Positions 1-6,713 are shown, counted from the stretch's first letter. The stretch is DNA of 7,765 nt from an uncultured Sutterella sp. (GCA_900552195.1 URYO01000052.1:1-7765), one strand, 5' to 3'. Notes: a model not told the origin generated them from the sequence alone. Program-made: numbers and translations.

Positions 1-105
1 ACAAAATGCGGCTTTGCGACCCGTAAATTCCTGTGGAGATGCCCCGGATGTCATCAGTGGGAAACCTTCCCGCCGGTCCGTCAGGAAAACCTTTCAGGAA
101 AGTAA
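1..105 (+). CDS. lapB: LapB/YciM-like protein, C-terminal fragment (rubredoxin-like zinc knuckle)
   Basis: This is the end of a gene that begins before the window; frame 1 is open from base 1 to the TAA at 103-105. The visible 34 residues contain a Cys-Gly-Phe turn, then Trp-Arg-Cys-Pro-Gly-Cys-His-Gln-Trp and a proline-rich end. LapB (YciM) proteins end in this way: a rubredoxin-like metal site of two CxxC knuckles, with CGF after the first and WxCPxCxxW at the second. The first cysteine of knuckle one should lie just before base 1. LapB is an inner-membrane TPR protein which in E. coli promotes FtsH-dependent turnover of LpxC and so controls LPS synthesis. The TPR part is outside the window, so the family call rests on the short tail alone. 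RadA also has a CxxC zinc finger, but at its N-terminus, which does not fit a sequence ending here. Confidence 0.72.
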   Translation, partial: TKCGFATRKFLWRCPGCHQWETFPPVRQENLSGK

Positions 106-229
106 CATGCTCGCTTGCAACCGCATAATTTGAAACAATTTCATCCAAATTTTGCGGAGCATGGCAGCATGCAATAAATGATAATTAGAGATGAAATAAC
201 AACATTTATCCAGGGATTGATCAGTAGAT

Positions 230-1126
230 ATGTTTAAAAGAATAGGTTTATTCCTCCTGACCAACGTAGCCGTTTTGGTTGTACTCGGAGTTGTTCTCAA
301 CATTGTTTCTGCCGTTTTCGGAATCAACTTCTCTAACGTTGCCGGGAAAGGCCAGAGCTATGGGACACTTCTGATATTTGCGGGGATTGTCGGTTTCAGC
401 GGTTCCATCATCTCTTTGCTCATGAGCAAGACGATTGCCAAATCGACGATGGGCGTGCAGATGATTGACGTCAATCATCCGAGCACCAAACTCGAGGCTT
501 GGCTCGTTGACACCGTTCACCATCACTCTCAGAAAGCCGGTATCCCGATGCCGGAAGTCGGTATCTATGAAGGCGAAGCCAATGCTTTCGCAACCGGCGC
601 AACAAAGAATTCTTCCATGGTGGCTGTTTCCACAGGTCTTCTTTCCAGCATGAACAAAGAAGAAGTGGAGGCTGTCCTGGCACATGAGATCGCTCACGTT
701 GCTAACGGTGACATGGTGACCATGACATTGATTCAGGGTGTCACCAACACCTTCGTCGTTTTCCTGTCTCGTATTATCGGTAACTTCGTGGATCGCGGCA
801 TTCTCCGCAACGAGGATGATGCTCCCGGTGTCGGTTACTACGTGACTTCCTTCATCCTTGACTTGGTTCTTGGTTTCCTGGCTTCCATGGTTGTGGCCGC
901 TTTCTCCCGTCATCGCGAATTCAGAGCCGATGCCGGTGCCGCAAAGATCATGGGCAGCTCGACTCCGATGATCAACGCCCTGGCTCGTTTGGGCGGTGTT
1001 CCGACCGAAGAGCTTCCGGGGGCTGTCAAGGGTTTCGGTATCGCCGGTTCTATCGGCCAGCTGCTCGCTACGCATCCTTCCATTGAAGATCGTATCGCAG
1101 CTCTGCGCACACAGAACGCTCATTAA
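230..1126 (+). CDS. htpX: Membrane zinc metalloprotease HtpX (M48 family)
   Basis: HtpX is an inner-membrane protease that cuts misfolded or unassembled membrane proteins and acts alongside FtsH in envelope quality control. The 298-residue product has the usual length. It has two N-terminal membrane segments (about 7-30 and 46-65), then the catalytic part with the HEIAH zinc motif at 152-156 (His152, Glu153, His156) and a SRHREFRAD block whose Glu230 is the expected third zinc ligand. Two further hydrophobic segments (about 168-185 and 203-225) lie between these motifs. The ANAFATG block (117-123) and the C-terminal THPS-DRIAALR segment are also typical of the family. The ATG at 230 gives the canonical [12 protein letters not shown] start; the only purine-rich candidate ribosome site, AGGGA at 212-216, is rather far upstream. 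In E. coli htpX responds to the Cpx envelope-stress system; I see no clear CpxR or sigma32 site in the 124 bases upstream. A small inverted repeat (TGAAA-CAA-TTTCA, 131-143) is the only notable element there. The gene follows the lapB fragment on the same strand. Confidence 0.97.
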   Translation: MFKRIGLFLLTNVAVLVVLGVVLNIVSAVFGINFSNVAGKGQSYGTLLIFAGIVGFSGSIISLLMSKTIAKSTMGVQMIDVNHPSTKLEAWLVDTVHHHSQKAGIPMPEVGIYEGEANAFATGATKNSSMVAVSTGLLSSMNKEEVEAVLAHEIAHVANGDMVTMTLIQGVTNTFVVFLSRIIGNFVDRGILRNEDDAPGVGYYVTSFILDLVLGFLASMVVAAFSRHREFRADAGAAKIMGSSTPMINALARLGGVPTEELPGAVKGFGIAGSIGQLLATHPSIEDRIAALRTQNAH

Positions 1127-1147
1127 TTGACAGACTGATTTCCAATC

Positions 1148-1173
1148 AAAAAGCCGCCGCAAGGCGGTTTTTT
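1148..1173. terminator. Bidirectional intrinsic terminator between htpX and the HTH gene
   Basis: Stem CCGCC (1154-1158) pairs with GGCGG (1163-1167) around a GCAA loop. It is flanked by an A-run on the left and six T on the right, so both strands give a hairpin followed by a U-run. It lies 22 bases after the htpX stop and also downstream of the convergent HTH gene that ends at 1213, so it can serve both. Confidence 0.9.
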
Positions 1174-1212
1174 GTTACCCGTGTTGTCTCGTAGAGAACG
1201 AAATCGGGCTTT

Positions 1213-1539
1213 TTAGCAATCGTCGGAATGCTCAAAATTTGCCAATGCGACGACGATCTTTTCTCCTGAAGGAAGATCAACTTGCAGCGAGAGCTTTCCG
1301 CCAAGAATGTTCACGTATCTCACGAGATCGGACAATTTGACGTCCAAGGCGTTTCTTTCAATTTTGCTCACGGCAGACTGAGAGAGCTGAAGCTTCCTTG
1401 CGACTTCTTGTTGAGTCAAGTTCTGCTCGTATCGAAGTCTTGAGACGGCACACTGCAAAGACATCTGTCTAAATTCTGCTTTAACTTTCTTTCGGAAGGC
1501 CGGAGTTTGTGCGGAGAGATATTCTTCTAATGTAGTCAT
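1213..1539 (-). CDS. XRE-family helix-turn-helix protein, HigA-antitoxin-like, no toxin partner beside it
   Basis: A DNA-binding protein of 108 residues. Counted from the ATG at 1539, residues about 32-78 form a Cro/C1-type HTH: an LTQQEVARKL helix, then LSQSAVSKIER as the recognition helix. The N-terminal MTTLEEYL segment, followed by a lysine/arginine-rich helix, and the LGGKLSLQVD strand after the HTH resemble antitoxins of HigBA-type modules, in which the toxin gene comes first. Here the gene directly upstream on the same strand is a MATE transporter, and the 105 bases between are too short for a toxin. An upstream GTG at 1575 would add 12 residues; I prefer the ATG because the antitoxin-like sequence begins there. 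Neither start has a clear Shine-Dalgarno sequence. Transcription probably starts in the gap after the MATE terminator. The product may autoregulate or act as a stand-alone repressor; its target is unknown. Confidence 0.8.
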   Translation of the reverse strand: MTTLEEYLSAQTPAFRKKVKAEFRQMSLQCAVSRLRYEQNLTQQEVARKLQLSQSAVSKIERNALDVKLSDLVRYVNILGGKLSLQVDLPSGEKIVVALANFEHSDDC

Positions 1540-1597
1540 GTTCGATGCTGGCGGCAAATGAATTTTCGATAGCACATGCGAACTGAGGTGCTCATAA

Positions 1598-1628
1598 GAA
1601 AACAGCTCACAAATCGTGAGCTGTTTTC
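1598..1628 (-). terminator. Intrinsic terminator of the MATE gene
   Basis: A perfect 13-bp inverted repeat (1598-1610 with 1616-1628, 5-base loop) begins 16 bases past the MATE stop codon. On the - strand the stem GAAAACAGCTCAC closes with GTGAGCTGTTTTC, and the T-rich 3' side runs on as CTTAT. It ends MATE transcription and leaves the HTH gene downstream needing its own promoter. Confidence 0.88.
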
Positions 1629-1644
1629 AAAGAGAAAGATCGGA

Positions 1645-3036
1645 TTAACGTAGCCAGACTTTATGACCGTGTGCAAAAGCTCTGGCAACGTAAACGGCGC
1701 AAAGCCCGACAATGATACCCGAAAGTGTCAGGCCGATCGTAATGGCAGTCCAGTAACCTGCAGCGCCCATCGGAGCGGGACTTAAATAATCAGTAAAGGT
1801 AAGGATGCTTCCTAAACCCAGACCCAAGCCCCAAAGGAAGACACCGTAAATGATCATCGGCAGGAATGTGATTCGGTAGCCGCGCATGGAGAAGCTGCCG
1901 ACACAGTTAACCGCGTCAAAAACGTGATAGATGGACGCAAAACCGATGAGGTAGGTACTGACCTTAATGACGTCTAAATCGCTCGTGTAGAGGCCTACAA
2001 AGAAGTATTTGCAGAAATAGAGCAGGGCAGAAACAAATACCGCTAAGCAAATGCAGAACTTAAGACATTTGTAGGTCGCCATTCTGGCGGTCTCAGGTGA
2101 ATTGGCACCTAAAGACTGAGAAACCAAGACAGAAGAGGTCACACCGATGGCAAGAGGAGCCATGTAAAAGAGCGAGGTTAAGTTCGCAACGATCTGGTGC
2201 GCGGAAACGACGTCGGCGCCTAAACGAGAAATGAAAATCGTCATGAAGGTAAACGATGTCACTTCAAAGAAGGCGGAAAGACCGATCGGAATTCCGAGCT
2301 TAAGCAGGTTGGTTAAAGCCTTGCGGTTGGGCATGGAAATTCGCTTCTGGCGCATCTTGGCGTAGAAGCTGTCATAGTGCCAAATGACCCAGTAAAGGAA
2401 CAAGCTCAGGAACGCATTGATGGTAGAAGAGATCGCACATCCTGCGCCTCCGAAACTCGGAATAAAGGCCCAGCCGAAGATAAAGATGTAATTGGTGACG
2501 GCTTTGACGGCCAGCATAGAGAGCGCAATCCACATTGCCACTTTGGGACGGGAAACAGCCGCGTTCATCGCCATATAAGCGCGTCCTGCCATGGCAGCCG
2601 GCAGACCGATAGCGTTGATCAGCAGGAAGTTTGTCGCAATTTCTGCAACACGACCGGTGGAGTTTGTCAGCGTCATCCACATCGGCGTATAGCACATCAG
2701 GCCCATACCGATGATGGCAAGAAGAATGGCGAGCCAAATAGTTTGGTGAAGCTCGAAGCCGATTCTTTCGTGATGTCCTGCACCGTAGTGGTGGCCGGCG
2801 ATCGGAGAAAGCCCCTGCATGACGCCGACTAAAGCAACAAAGACCGAGACGGAAACGGCTAAGCCGATGGCAACAGCGGCCAAGTCGGTAGAACCAAGAT
2901 GGCCGGTCATTAAAGTATCGAGTGTGGCTCCGCCGACAATGGCAACGTTGGAGATCCAAACGGGGAGCGAGAGCTTAATAATTGCCCAATAGGAAGTATC
3001 CGGCGGTTGAAGCCGGCTCAAAATTCGAGTTGACAT
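1645..3036 (-). CDS. MATE family multidrug/cation exporter (NorM-type)
   Basis: A 463-residue inner-membrane exporter with about twelve hydrophobic segments in two homologous halves, the normal size for the family. MATE proteins export cationic drugs and metabolites in exchange for Na+ or H+. Residues that match the functional acids of Vibrio cholerae NorM are present: Asp40 in the GATLDTLMTGHLG stretch, Glu258 in FFEVTSF, and Asp374 in a DAVNCVGSFSMRGY block. The QGLSPIAGHHYGAG block (74-87) is the NorM-like QxxxPxxxxxxGA signature of TM2-3, and a degenerate copy, VLVSQSLGANSPETA, starts near 303. These acids favour a drug exporter over the related lipid flippases (MurJ, Wzx), but the substrate cannot be read from sequence. 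The gene starts 16 bases after the glycosyltransferase stop and has no Shine-Dalgarno sequence: the space before the ATG is filled by a hairpin and T-run. Translation may therefore depend on coupling to the upstream gene. The ATG start gives MSTRILSRLQPPDTSYW, a plausible cytoplasmic N-terminus. Confidence 0.93.
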   Translation of the reverse strand: MSTRILSRLQPPDTSYWAIIKLSLPVWISNVAIVGGATLDTLMTGHLGSTDLAAVAIGLAVSVSVFVALVGVMQGLSPIAGHHYGAGHHERIGFELHQTIWLAILLAIIGMGLMCYTPMWMTLTNSTGRVAEIATNFLLINAIGLPAAMAGRAYMAMNAAVSRPKVAMWIALSMLAVKAVTNYIFIFGWAFIPSFGGAGCAISSTINAFLSLFLYWVIWHYDSFYAKMRQKRISMPNRKALTNLLKLGIPIGLSAFFEVTSFTFMTIFISRLGADVVSAHQIVANLTSLFYMAPLAIGVTSSVLVSQSLGANSPETARMATYKCLKFCICLAVFVSALLYFCKYFFVGLYTSDLDVIKVSTYLIGFASIYHVFDAVNCVGSFSMRGYRITFLPMIIYGVFLWGLGLGLGSILTFTDYLSPAPMGAAGYWTAITIGLTLSGIIVGLCAVYVARAFAHGHKVWLR

Positions 3037-3039
3037 ACC

Positions 3040-3063
3040 AAAAAGGCAGAAACTACTTTCTGC
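3040..3063 (-). terminator. Terminator-like hairpin at the glycosyltransferase-MATE junction
   Basis: On the - strand GCAGAAA (3063-3057) pairs with TTTCTGC (3052-3046) around a GTAG loop that contains the glycosyltransferase TAG stop. A C and five T follow (3045-3040), then the MATE ATG three bases later. The form is that of an intrinsic terminator, but the stem is short with only three GC pairs, so partial termination or attenuation is more likely than a full stop. Confidence 0.5.
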
Positions 3064-4777
3064 GAATTAAGAGGAACTTTTCGCTGCTTCTCGGACGGCC
3101 TTGGAAAACATCAACAACTTCATAGCGAAGGTCAAGCGTGTTTTCATCGTAATCTCGGTCAACGGCACGCAGAATCCAAGGTGCGTCTGCCTGCTTATCA
3201 AAGTTGACACCGCCCCAGTAATTAAAAGCAGCGATATTGCTCAAAGTTAAATGAGAAGCACCGATCTTGTCGAGCGGAATTTTGTTTTCAACGACAACTG
3301 CTTTGAAGTTGTCGACAATCGGCTTCATAGAACGAGCTCCGTCAATCAAGTTGACGAATAAGCTCATGACGATGATCCATACCGCAGTCAGGCCGGTTCC
3401 GGCCATCCATGCGCCTCTCCAGGAGAAAACCGGGTGTTTGAACAAGCGCCAGAAGACGATTGCAATCCAAAGGACCGTGGCGGTAACGGCAAGGAGGAAG
3501 AGGAAAACGGAAGTTCCGTGCGGCTCAACCTCCGGGGCTAAACGAGTAAGGGAGAAAGCCATTTTGGCCGGAACGCCTTCTGTCCAGGCGAAGAAGTAAA
3601 TCCAGACGGCAATTACGGCAAGTGTATAAATAATACCGGAATACAAGTCCAGGAAGTTCTCGCGGCTGCGTTTAAGACTGACGACGCCGAGTGCGGCTAA
3701 AACAGACAGCGAAGGAACTAAAAAGAGCAGGGTGCTGTACAGCTCGGTTCCGGTGAAGATCACGGAGCAAAGTGCAACAACCGAGAAGGAAAGCGGAATA
3801 ATCAGCGGAGCCTGACGAATCTGGTCTCTCCAGGCGTAGATGCCCCACAAAGCCAAAGGCCAAAGGGGGAAGGTCAGCCAGGAAATGTTTTTAAGCAACC
3901 AAAGGTATTCGTCAGCTGGCAGCGGAGAAAGCACGGCAAGACTGGTAGAGATCCAGCTCTTGAACCATTCTGCGGCTTCTGCGGGGAAACAGGCAAAGAC
4001 CAGGATCGGCCACAGCATTGCTGTTGCAAAGGCTATCGATAAAGTCAGCACGGCGCGTTTGGAACGGCTGGTGTAGTCGGGCGTCAGGAAAATCGCGACC
4101 CAAGCGCCGAAAAAGCACCAAAGGCCGGCTCCGGGACTGCTGGCTAAGGCAATTGCGCCGATAGAAAGTCCGGCAATAATGGAACCGCGCCACAGATATT
4201 GAAGACTTAATACGATGCCGTAGAAAGCCAAGGCAGAAAAAGCGAGCAGACAGGTAACCGGTGTCAGTTCGTGGAAAGCGGAAATGATGCCGTAGGTGCC
4301 GACAGTTAAGAGAACGGCAATATCGGCGACTAAGCGGCCGTAGTCTTTGCGAGCGGCTTCACCGCCGAAGGCAAAGCTCACGGGCTGAGCTTCATCGCGT
4401 CGGGAAAGAAGATAAGTGGAATACCAAATCGCGGCCGTGGTCACTGAAAACCACAAACCTGCGGTGATATGAAATGCCTCTACGTTTCCGAAAAGAGGTC
4501 CGAAAACCTTGATGCTGAGTGCTGCAAACCAGAAGGAAAGCGGTCCGACGTCGGAAGCCGGGAATCCGTTGACGTTCGGAAGAAGCCAGTCAGCAAAGGA
4601 ACCGTTGGCCATGTTCCACGCAACACCGAACGAAATAAGCGACTTTCCGCTCCAGACATCCGTAGAAAAGAACAACGGCAGCACGAAGGCAACTAAAAGT
4701 GCAATCAATGCAGCTCTCGGAAGCTTACCGGCAGCCGAAGCGCTGACGACGGCCGGAGAGGAATGGTTACTTAACAT
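3053..4777 (-). CDS. GT-C fold membrane glycosyltransferase, ArnT/PMT-like (putative)
   Basis: A 574-residue polytopic protein with roughly 12-13 hydrophobic segments and a soluble C-terminal region (about 478-574). The N-terminal part follows the ArnT/PMT (GT83/GT39) pattern: first membrane helix (about 23-38), then a loop with Asp40, an ANGSFADWLLPNVNGFP stretch, VGPLSFWF and KVFGPLFGN. Such enzymes move a sugar from an undecaprenyl-phosphate donor to lipid A, another glycan or protein on the periplasmic side. The first-loop Asp40 is kept, but the usual second acid beside it (Asp-Glu in ArnT) is absent, since the residues read STDVWSG; the acceptor and sugar are unknown. The tail resembles the conserved end of uncharacterised betaproteobacterial glycosyltransferases. 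The ATG at 4777 has no obvious Shine-Dalgarno sequence, and no nearby in-frame alternative is better. A weak TAAAAT (4816-4811) could be its -10. The MATE gene follows after 16 bases, suggesting one transcript; cooperation between the two products is unproven. Confidence 0.75.
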   Translation of the reverse strand: MLSNHSSPAVVSASAAGKLPRAALIALLVAFVLPLFFSTDVWSGKSLISFGVAWNMANGSFADWLLPNVNGFPASDVGPLSFWFAALSIKVFGPLFGNVEAFHITAGLWFSVTTAAIWYSTYLLSRRDEAQPVSFAFGGEAARKDYGRLVADIAVLLTVGTYGIISAFHELTPVTCLLAFSALAFYGIVLSLQYLWRGSIIAGLSIGAIALASSPGAGLWCFFGAWVAIFLTPDYTSRSKRAVLTLSIAFATAMLWPILVFACFPAEAAEWFKSWISTSLAVLSPLPADEYLWLLKNISWLTFPLWPLALWGIYAWRDQIRQAPLIIPLSFSVVALCSVIFTGTELYSTLLFLVPSLSVLAALGVVSLKRSRENFLDLYSGIIYTLAVIAVWIYFFAWTEGVPAKMAFSLTRLAPEVEPHGTSVFLFLLAVTATVLWIAIVFWRLFKHPVFSWRGAWMAGTGLTAVWIIVMSLFVNLIDGARSMKPIVDNFKAVVVENKIPLDKIGASHLTLSNIAAFNYWGGVNFDKQADAPWILRAVDRDYDENTLDLRYEVVDVFQGRPRSSEKFLLIRRK

Positions 4778-4818
4778 CGAAGCAGTGTGGTTGTAGACCT
4801 GAAAGGTGCGATTTTACT

Positions 4819-4849
4819 AAAGAAAAGGGCAGCCCAAAAGGCTGCCCTT
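4819..4849 (-). terminator. Intrinsic terminator of rpmE2
   Basis: On the - strand AAGGGCAGCC (4849-4840) pairs perfectly with GGCTGCCCTT (4834-4825) around a 5-base loop, followed by the T-rich tract TTCTTT. It lies 23 bases past the bL31 stop codon and separates this gene from the glycosyltransferase. Confidence 0.92.
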
Positions 4850-4872
4850 CGGATCAGTATGAAACTGAAAAA

Positions 4873-5169
4873 TTATTTTTTAGCCTTAGCAGCCTTGGCA
4901 GCTTCAGCAGAAGCGTTAAGGGCAGCAGACTTAGCAGCGAATTTCTGACGGAATTTTTCAACACGGCCAGCTTCGACGATACGTGTCTGAGCGCCAGTGT
5001 AGAAAGGATGAGATTCGCTGGAGGTATCAAGCTTAACCTGCGGATAGGTAACGCCGTCGATTTCGATGGTGTCACGAGCGTCGGCAGTAGAGCGAATAAT
5101 GAAGGTCTTGCCGATGGACATATCGGTGAAGGCAACTTCACGATACTGCGGATGAATATTCGGTTTCAT
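4873..5169 (-). CDS. rpmE2: 50S ribosomal protein bL31, type B
   Basis: bL31 bridges the two ribosomal subunits. This 98-residue protein begins [14 protein letters not shown] and contains the family blocks [10 protein letters not shown] (50-59) and [10 protein letters not shown] (68-77). It has no cysteine, so it is the zinc-independent type B form (RpmE2/YkgM class) rather than the CxxC form. In bacteria with both types, form B replaces the zinc form when zinc is scarce; here its position after trxA-rho suggests it may be the main copy, but other copies cannot be seen. The alanine- and lysine-rich tail from about 78 makes it slightly longer than most type B proteins of about 85-90 residues. 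The ATG is supported by the canonical N-terminus; only a weak GGAA precedes it. Transcription probably starts at its own promoter (5280-5307) and runs through a structured leader, ending at the hairpin 4825-4849. Confidence 0.96.
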   Translation of the reverse strand: MKPNIHPQYREVAFTDMSIGKTFIIRSTADARDTIEIDGVTYPQVKLDTSSESHPFYTGAQTRIVEAGRVEKFRQKFAAKSAALNASAEAAKAAKAKK

Positions 5170-5178
5170 GTGTATTCC

Positions 5179-5255
5179 AAAAAATGTCGGTCGCCACCAA
5201 CCTTGCGAGACCGCTCACCGTTGTGAGTCCTACGTCCGGCATGTCAGAACGTGCC
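5179..5255 (-). promoter_or_regulatory. Structured 5' leader of rpmE2 with an attenuator-like hairpin
   Basis: Between the inferred transcription start near 5272 and the rpmE2 ATG lie three possible stem-loops, listed in RNA order. The first is GGCACGT with ACATGCC (5255-5238, one C-A mismatch). The second is CTCAC with GTGAG around AACG (5227-5214). The third is CGGTC with GACCG (5213-5188), extended by a GC/GC pair beyond a two-base bulge. The third hairpin is followed after three bases by six U (5184-5179), close to the form of an intrinsic terminator, and the start codon comes shortly after. This could be a site where bL31 or another signal controls expression. The pairings are seen by eye; the regulatory role is inferred. 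Confidence 0.45.
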
Positions 5256-5279
5256 TAAGTTAATAAAAACAAGGGCAAA

Positions 5280-5307
5280 ATTATACCCAAATTTCCTTGT
5301 AAAGCAA
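5280..5307 (-). promoter_or_regulatory. Sigma70-type promoter for rpmE2
   Basis: On the - strand TTGCTT (5307-5302) and a perfect TATAAT (5285-5280) are separated by 16 bases. It lies 13 bases past the rho stop codon, so rpmE2 can be expressed apart from trxA-rho. The predicted start near 5272 gives a leader of about 100 bases. Confidence 0.72.
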
Positions 5308-5319
5308 ACAGATGCCTGA

Positions 5320-6576
5320 TTATCGGCGCATCATGGCAAAGAACTCAGCATTGTTCTTTGTCGGGCGCATCTTATCAAGCAGGAATTCCATTGCCTGGAT
5401 TTCGTCCATGTCGTAGAGGAACTTTCTAAGAATCCAAATGTTCTGAAGTTCCTGCGGAGCTAGAAGCAGTTCTTCCTTACGGGTTCCGCTCTTGGCAACG
5501 TTAATGGCCGGGTAGACGCGCTTTTCAGCAAGACGTCGGTCCAGATGGATTTCCATGTTGCCGGTACCCTTGAATTCTTCATAAATCACATCGTCCATAC
5601 GGCTGCCGGTTTCTACCAGAGCAGTGCCGATGATCGTGAGCGAGCCGCCTTCTTCCAGATTGCGGGCTGCACCGAGAATGCGTTTCGGGCGCTGCAGGGC
5701 GTTGGAGTCCACGCCGCCGGTGAGCACTTTGCCGGAAGTCGGGACGACAGTGTTGTAGGCGCGGGCCAGACGAGTAATGGAGTCAAGAAGGATGACAACG
5801 TCTTTCTTGCTTTCAGCCAGGCGTTTGGCTTTTTCGATGACCATTTCTGCAACCTGAACATGGCGGGTAGCCGGTTCATCGAAGGTAGAGGCAATGACTT
5901 CACCTTTGACGGAACGTTCCATTTCCGTCACTTCTTCCGGACGTTCGTCGATCAGAAGGACCATCAAGATAACGTCCGGATAGTTGGCTGTAATCGCGTG
6001 AGCGATGTGCTGCATTAAAACGGTCTTACCGGACTTCGGAGAGGCAACCAGCAGAGCACGCTGACCTTTACCGATCGGAGCGAGGATGTCGATTAAACGA
6101 CCGGTGAGGTTCTCGTCGCCCGAGATATTGCGTTCGAGTTTGAGCGGCTGGTTCGGGAAAAGCGGAGTCAGGTTTTCGAAGAGAATGCGGTGTTTAAGAG
6201 CTTCGGGAGGAAGACCGTTAACTTTGTCGACTTTGACTAAAGCAAAATAACGCTCGCCGTCTTTCGGAATGCGGACCTCACCTTCAACCGTGTCACCGGT
6301 ATGAAGATTGAAGCGGCGGATCTGAGACGGAGAAATGTAAATATCTTCCGTGCTGGCTAAATAAGAAGAAACCGGAGAGCGAAGGAAACCGAATCCGTCA
6401 GGAAGGATTTCCAAAGTTCCGTCACCGAAAATCTGTTCGCCGGCTTTCGCACGCTTCTTCAAGATAGCGAACATGAGTTCCTGCTTGCGAAGGCGGCTGG
6501 CGTTATCAACGTCGAGCTCTAAAGCAATATCGAGAAGCTCGGAGACGTGCTTGGATTTAAGGTCGGATAAATGCAT
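5320..6576 (-). CDS. rho: Transcription termination factor Rho
   Basis: Rho is a hexameric RNA-dependent ATPase and helicase that loads on C-rich, unstructured RNA and ends transcription. The 418-residue product matches the E. coli protein in length and numbering. The N-terminal helical region [15 protein letters not shown] is followed by the cold-shock-like RNA-binding domain with DGFGFLRS (60-67). In the ATPase core the P-loop is ASPKSGKT (178-185, Lys181 and Lys184), where the E. coli protein has a second proline in place of Ser179. Next come [10 protein letters not shown] with Glu211 and Arg212, Walker [17 protein letters not shown] with Asp265, the Q-loop LTGGVD (285-290), the R-loop region near ETGSR (322-326) and the arginine finger Arg366 in SGTRKEE. 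No insertion domain is present. The gene follows trxA at 137 bases, as in many proteobacteria. Its leader holds a hairpin (GGATTA/TAATCC, 6601-6617) and a G-free tract that may let Rho limit its own synthesis. I see no intrinsic terminator directly after it. Confidence 0.98.
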   Translation of the reverse strand: MHLSDLKSKHVSELLDIALELDVDNASRLRKQELMFAILKKRAKAGEQIFGDGTLEILPDGFGFLRSPVSSYLASTEDIYISPSQIRRFNLHTGDTVEGEVRIPKDGERYFALVKVDKVNGLPPEALKHRILFENLTPLFPNQPLKLERNISGDENLTGRLIDILAPIGKGQRALLVASPKSGKTVLMQHIAHAITANYPDVILMVLLIDERPEEVTEMERSVKGEVIASTFDEPATRHVQVAEMVIEKAKRLAESKKDVVILLDSITRLARAYNTVVPTSGKVLTGGVDSNALQRPKRILGAARNLEEGGSLTIIGTALVETGSRMDDVIYEEFKGTGNMEIHLDRRLAEKRVYPAINVAKSGTRKEELLLAPQELQNIWILRKFLYDMDEIQAMEFLLDKMRPTKNNAEFFAMMRR

Positions 6577-6622
6577 AGGAAATGAAGCTCTTGCAAATAA
6601 GGATTACACAATAATCCCAAGC

Positions 6623-6670
6623 GAAGAGATTTAAATAAAAGAGGAAAGAAGAATTAAGGGAGGAAGGAAG
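6623..6670 (-). promoter_or_regulatory. Pyrimidine-rich, G-free tract in the rho leader (candidate rut site)
   Basis: The RNA from 6670 to 6623 contains no G over 48 bases: about 26 U, 16 C and 6 A, with many UC and CC steps. Rho primary sites prefer unpaired, C-rich, G-poor RNA, and E. coli rho is known to be limited by Rho acting in its own leader. The tract lies between trxA and rho, in the right place for such feedback. The composition is seen directly; binding by Rho is inferred. Confidence 0.5.
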
Positions 6671-6703
6671 CAACGGTTCGATAAAGAGGAAATCGAACCG
6701 TTG
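6671..6703 (-). terminator. Perfect 12-bp hairpin after trxA (weak terminator or 3'-end stabiliser)
   Basis: CAACGGTTCGAT (6703-6692 in RNA order) pairs without mismatch with ATCGAACCGTTG (6682-6671) around a 9-base pyrimidine loop, ten bases past the trxA stop. What follows is a C/U mix, not a U-run, so efficient intrinsic termination is doubtful. It may allow read-through into rho, or mark the trxA mRNA 3' end after Rho-dependent termination in the tract just downstream. Confidence 0.6.
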
Positions 6704-6713
6704 TAGAGCAAAA

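Noticed and set aside
1..105. Riboswitch or small RNA at the window start, suggested by the GC-rich CCCGCCGG block
   Set aside because: The stretch reads as an open frame with a CGF...WxCPxCxxW zinc-knuckle pattern ending in a stop codon, so it is better explained as coding sequence.
100..185. Possible sigma32 or sigma70 promoter for htpX (TTGCAA at 115, TTGAAA at 130, GATAAT at 180)
   Set aside because: No pair has acceptable spacing with both elements, and no CCCCAT-like heat-shock -10 is present.
94..327. Open frame of 77 codons on - across the lapB-htpX gap
   Set aside because: It overlaps the start of htpX and the end of the lapB fragment, has no ribosome site, and its product is unremarkable.
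248..1162. Long open frame of 304 codons on the - strand opposite htpX
   Set aside because: It is the antisense shadow of a clear htpX gene. Its translation is rich in His, Arg and Asn without recognisable motifs, and it would run through the terminator at 1148-1173.
1576..1644. Search for a toxin gene upstream of the HTH gene
   Set aside because: The gap holds only the MATE terminator and is far too short for a RelE/HigB-type toxin.
2372..2959. Open frames in other phases inside the MATE gene (195 codons on -, and 2377-2832 on +)
   Set aside because: They overlap a well-supported MATE gene, and their translations are basic and low in membrane character with no family signature.
5545..6018. 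Open frame of 157 codons on + opposite rho
   Set aside because: It is the antisense of the highly conserved Rho ATPase core, with no ribosome site or motif.
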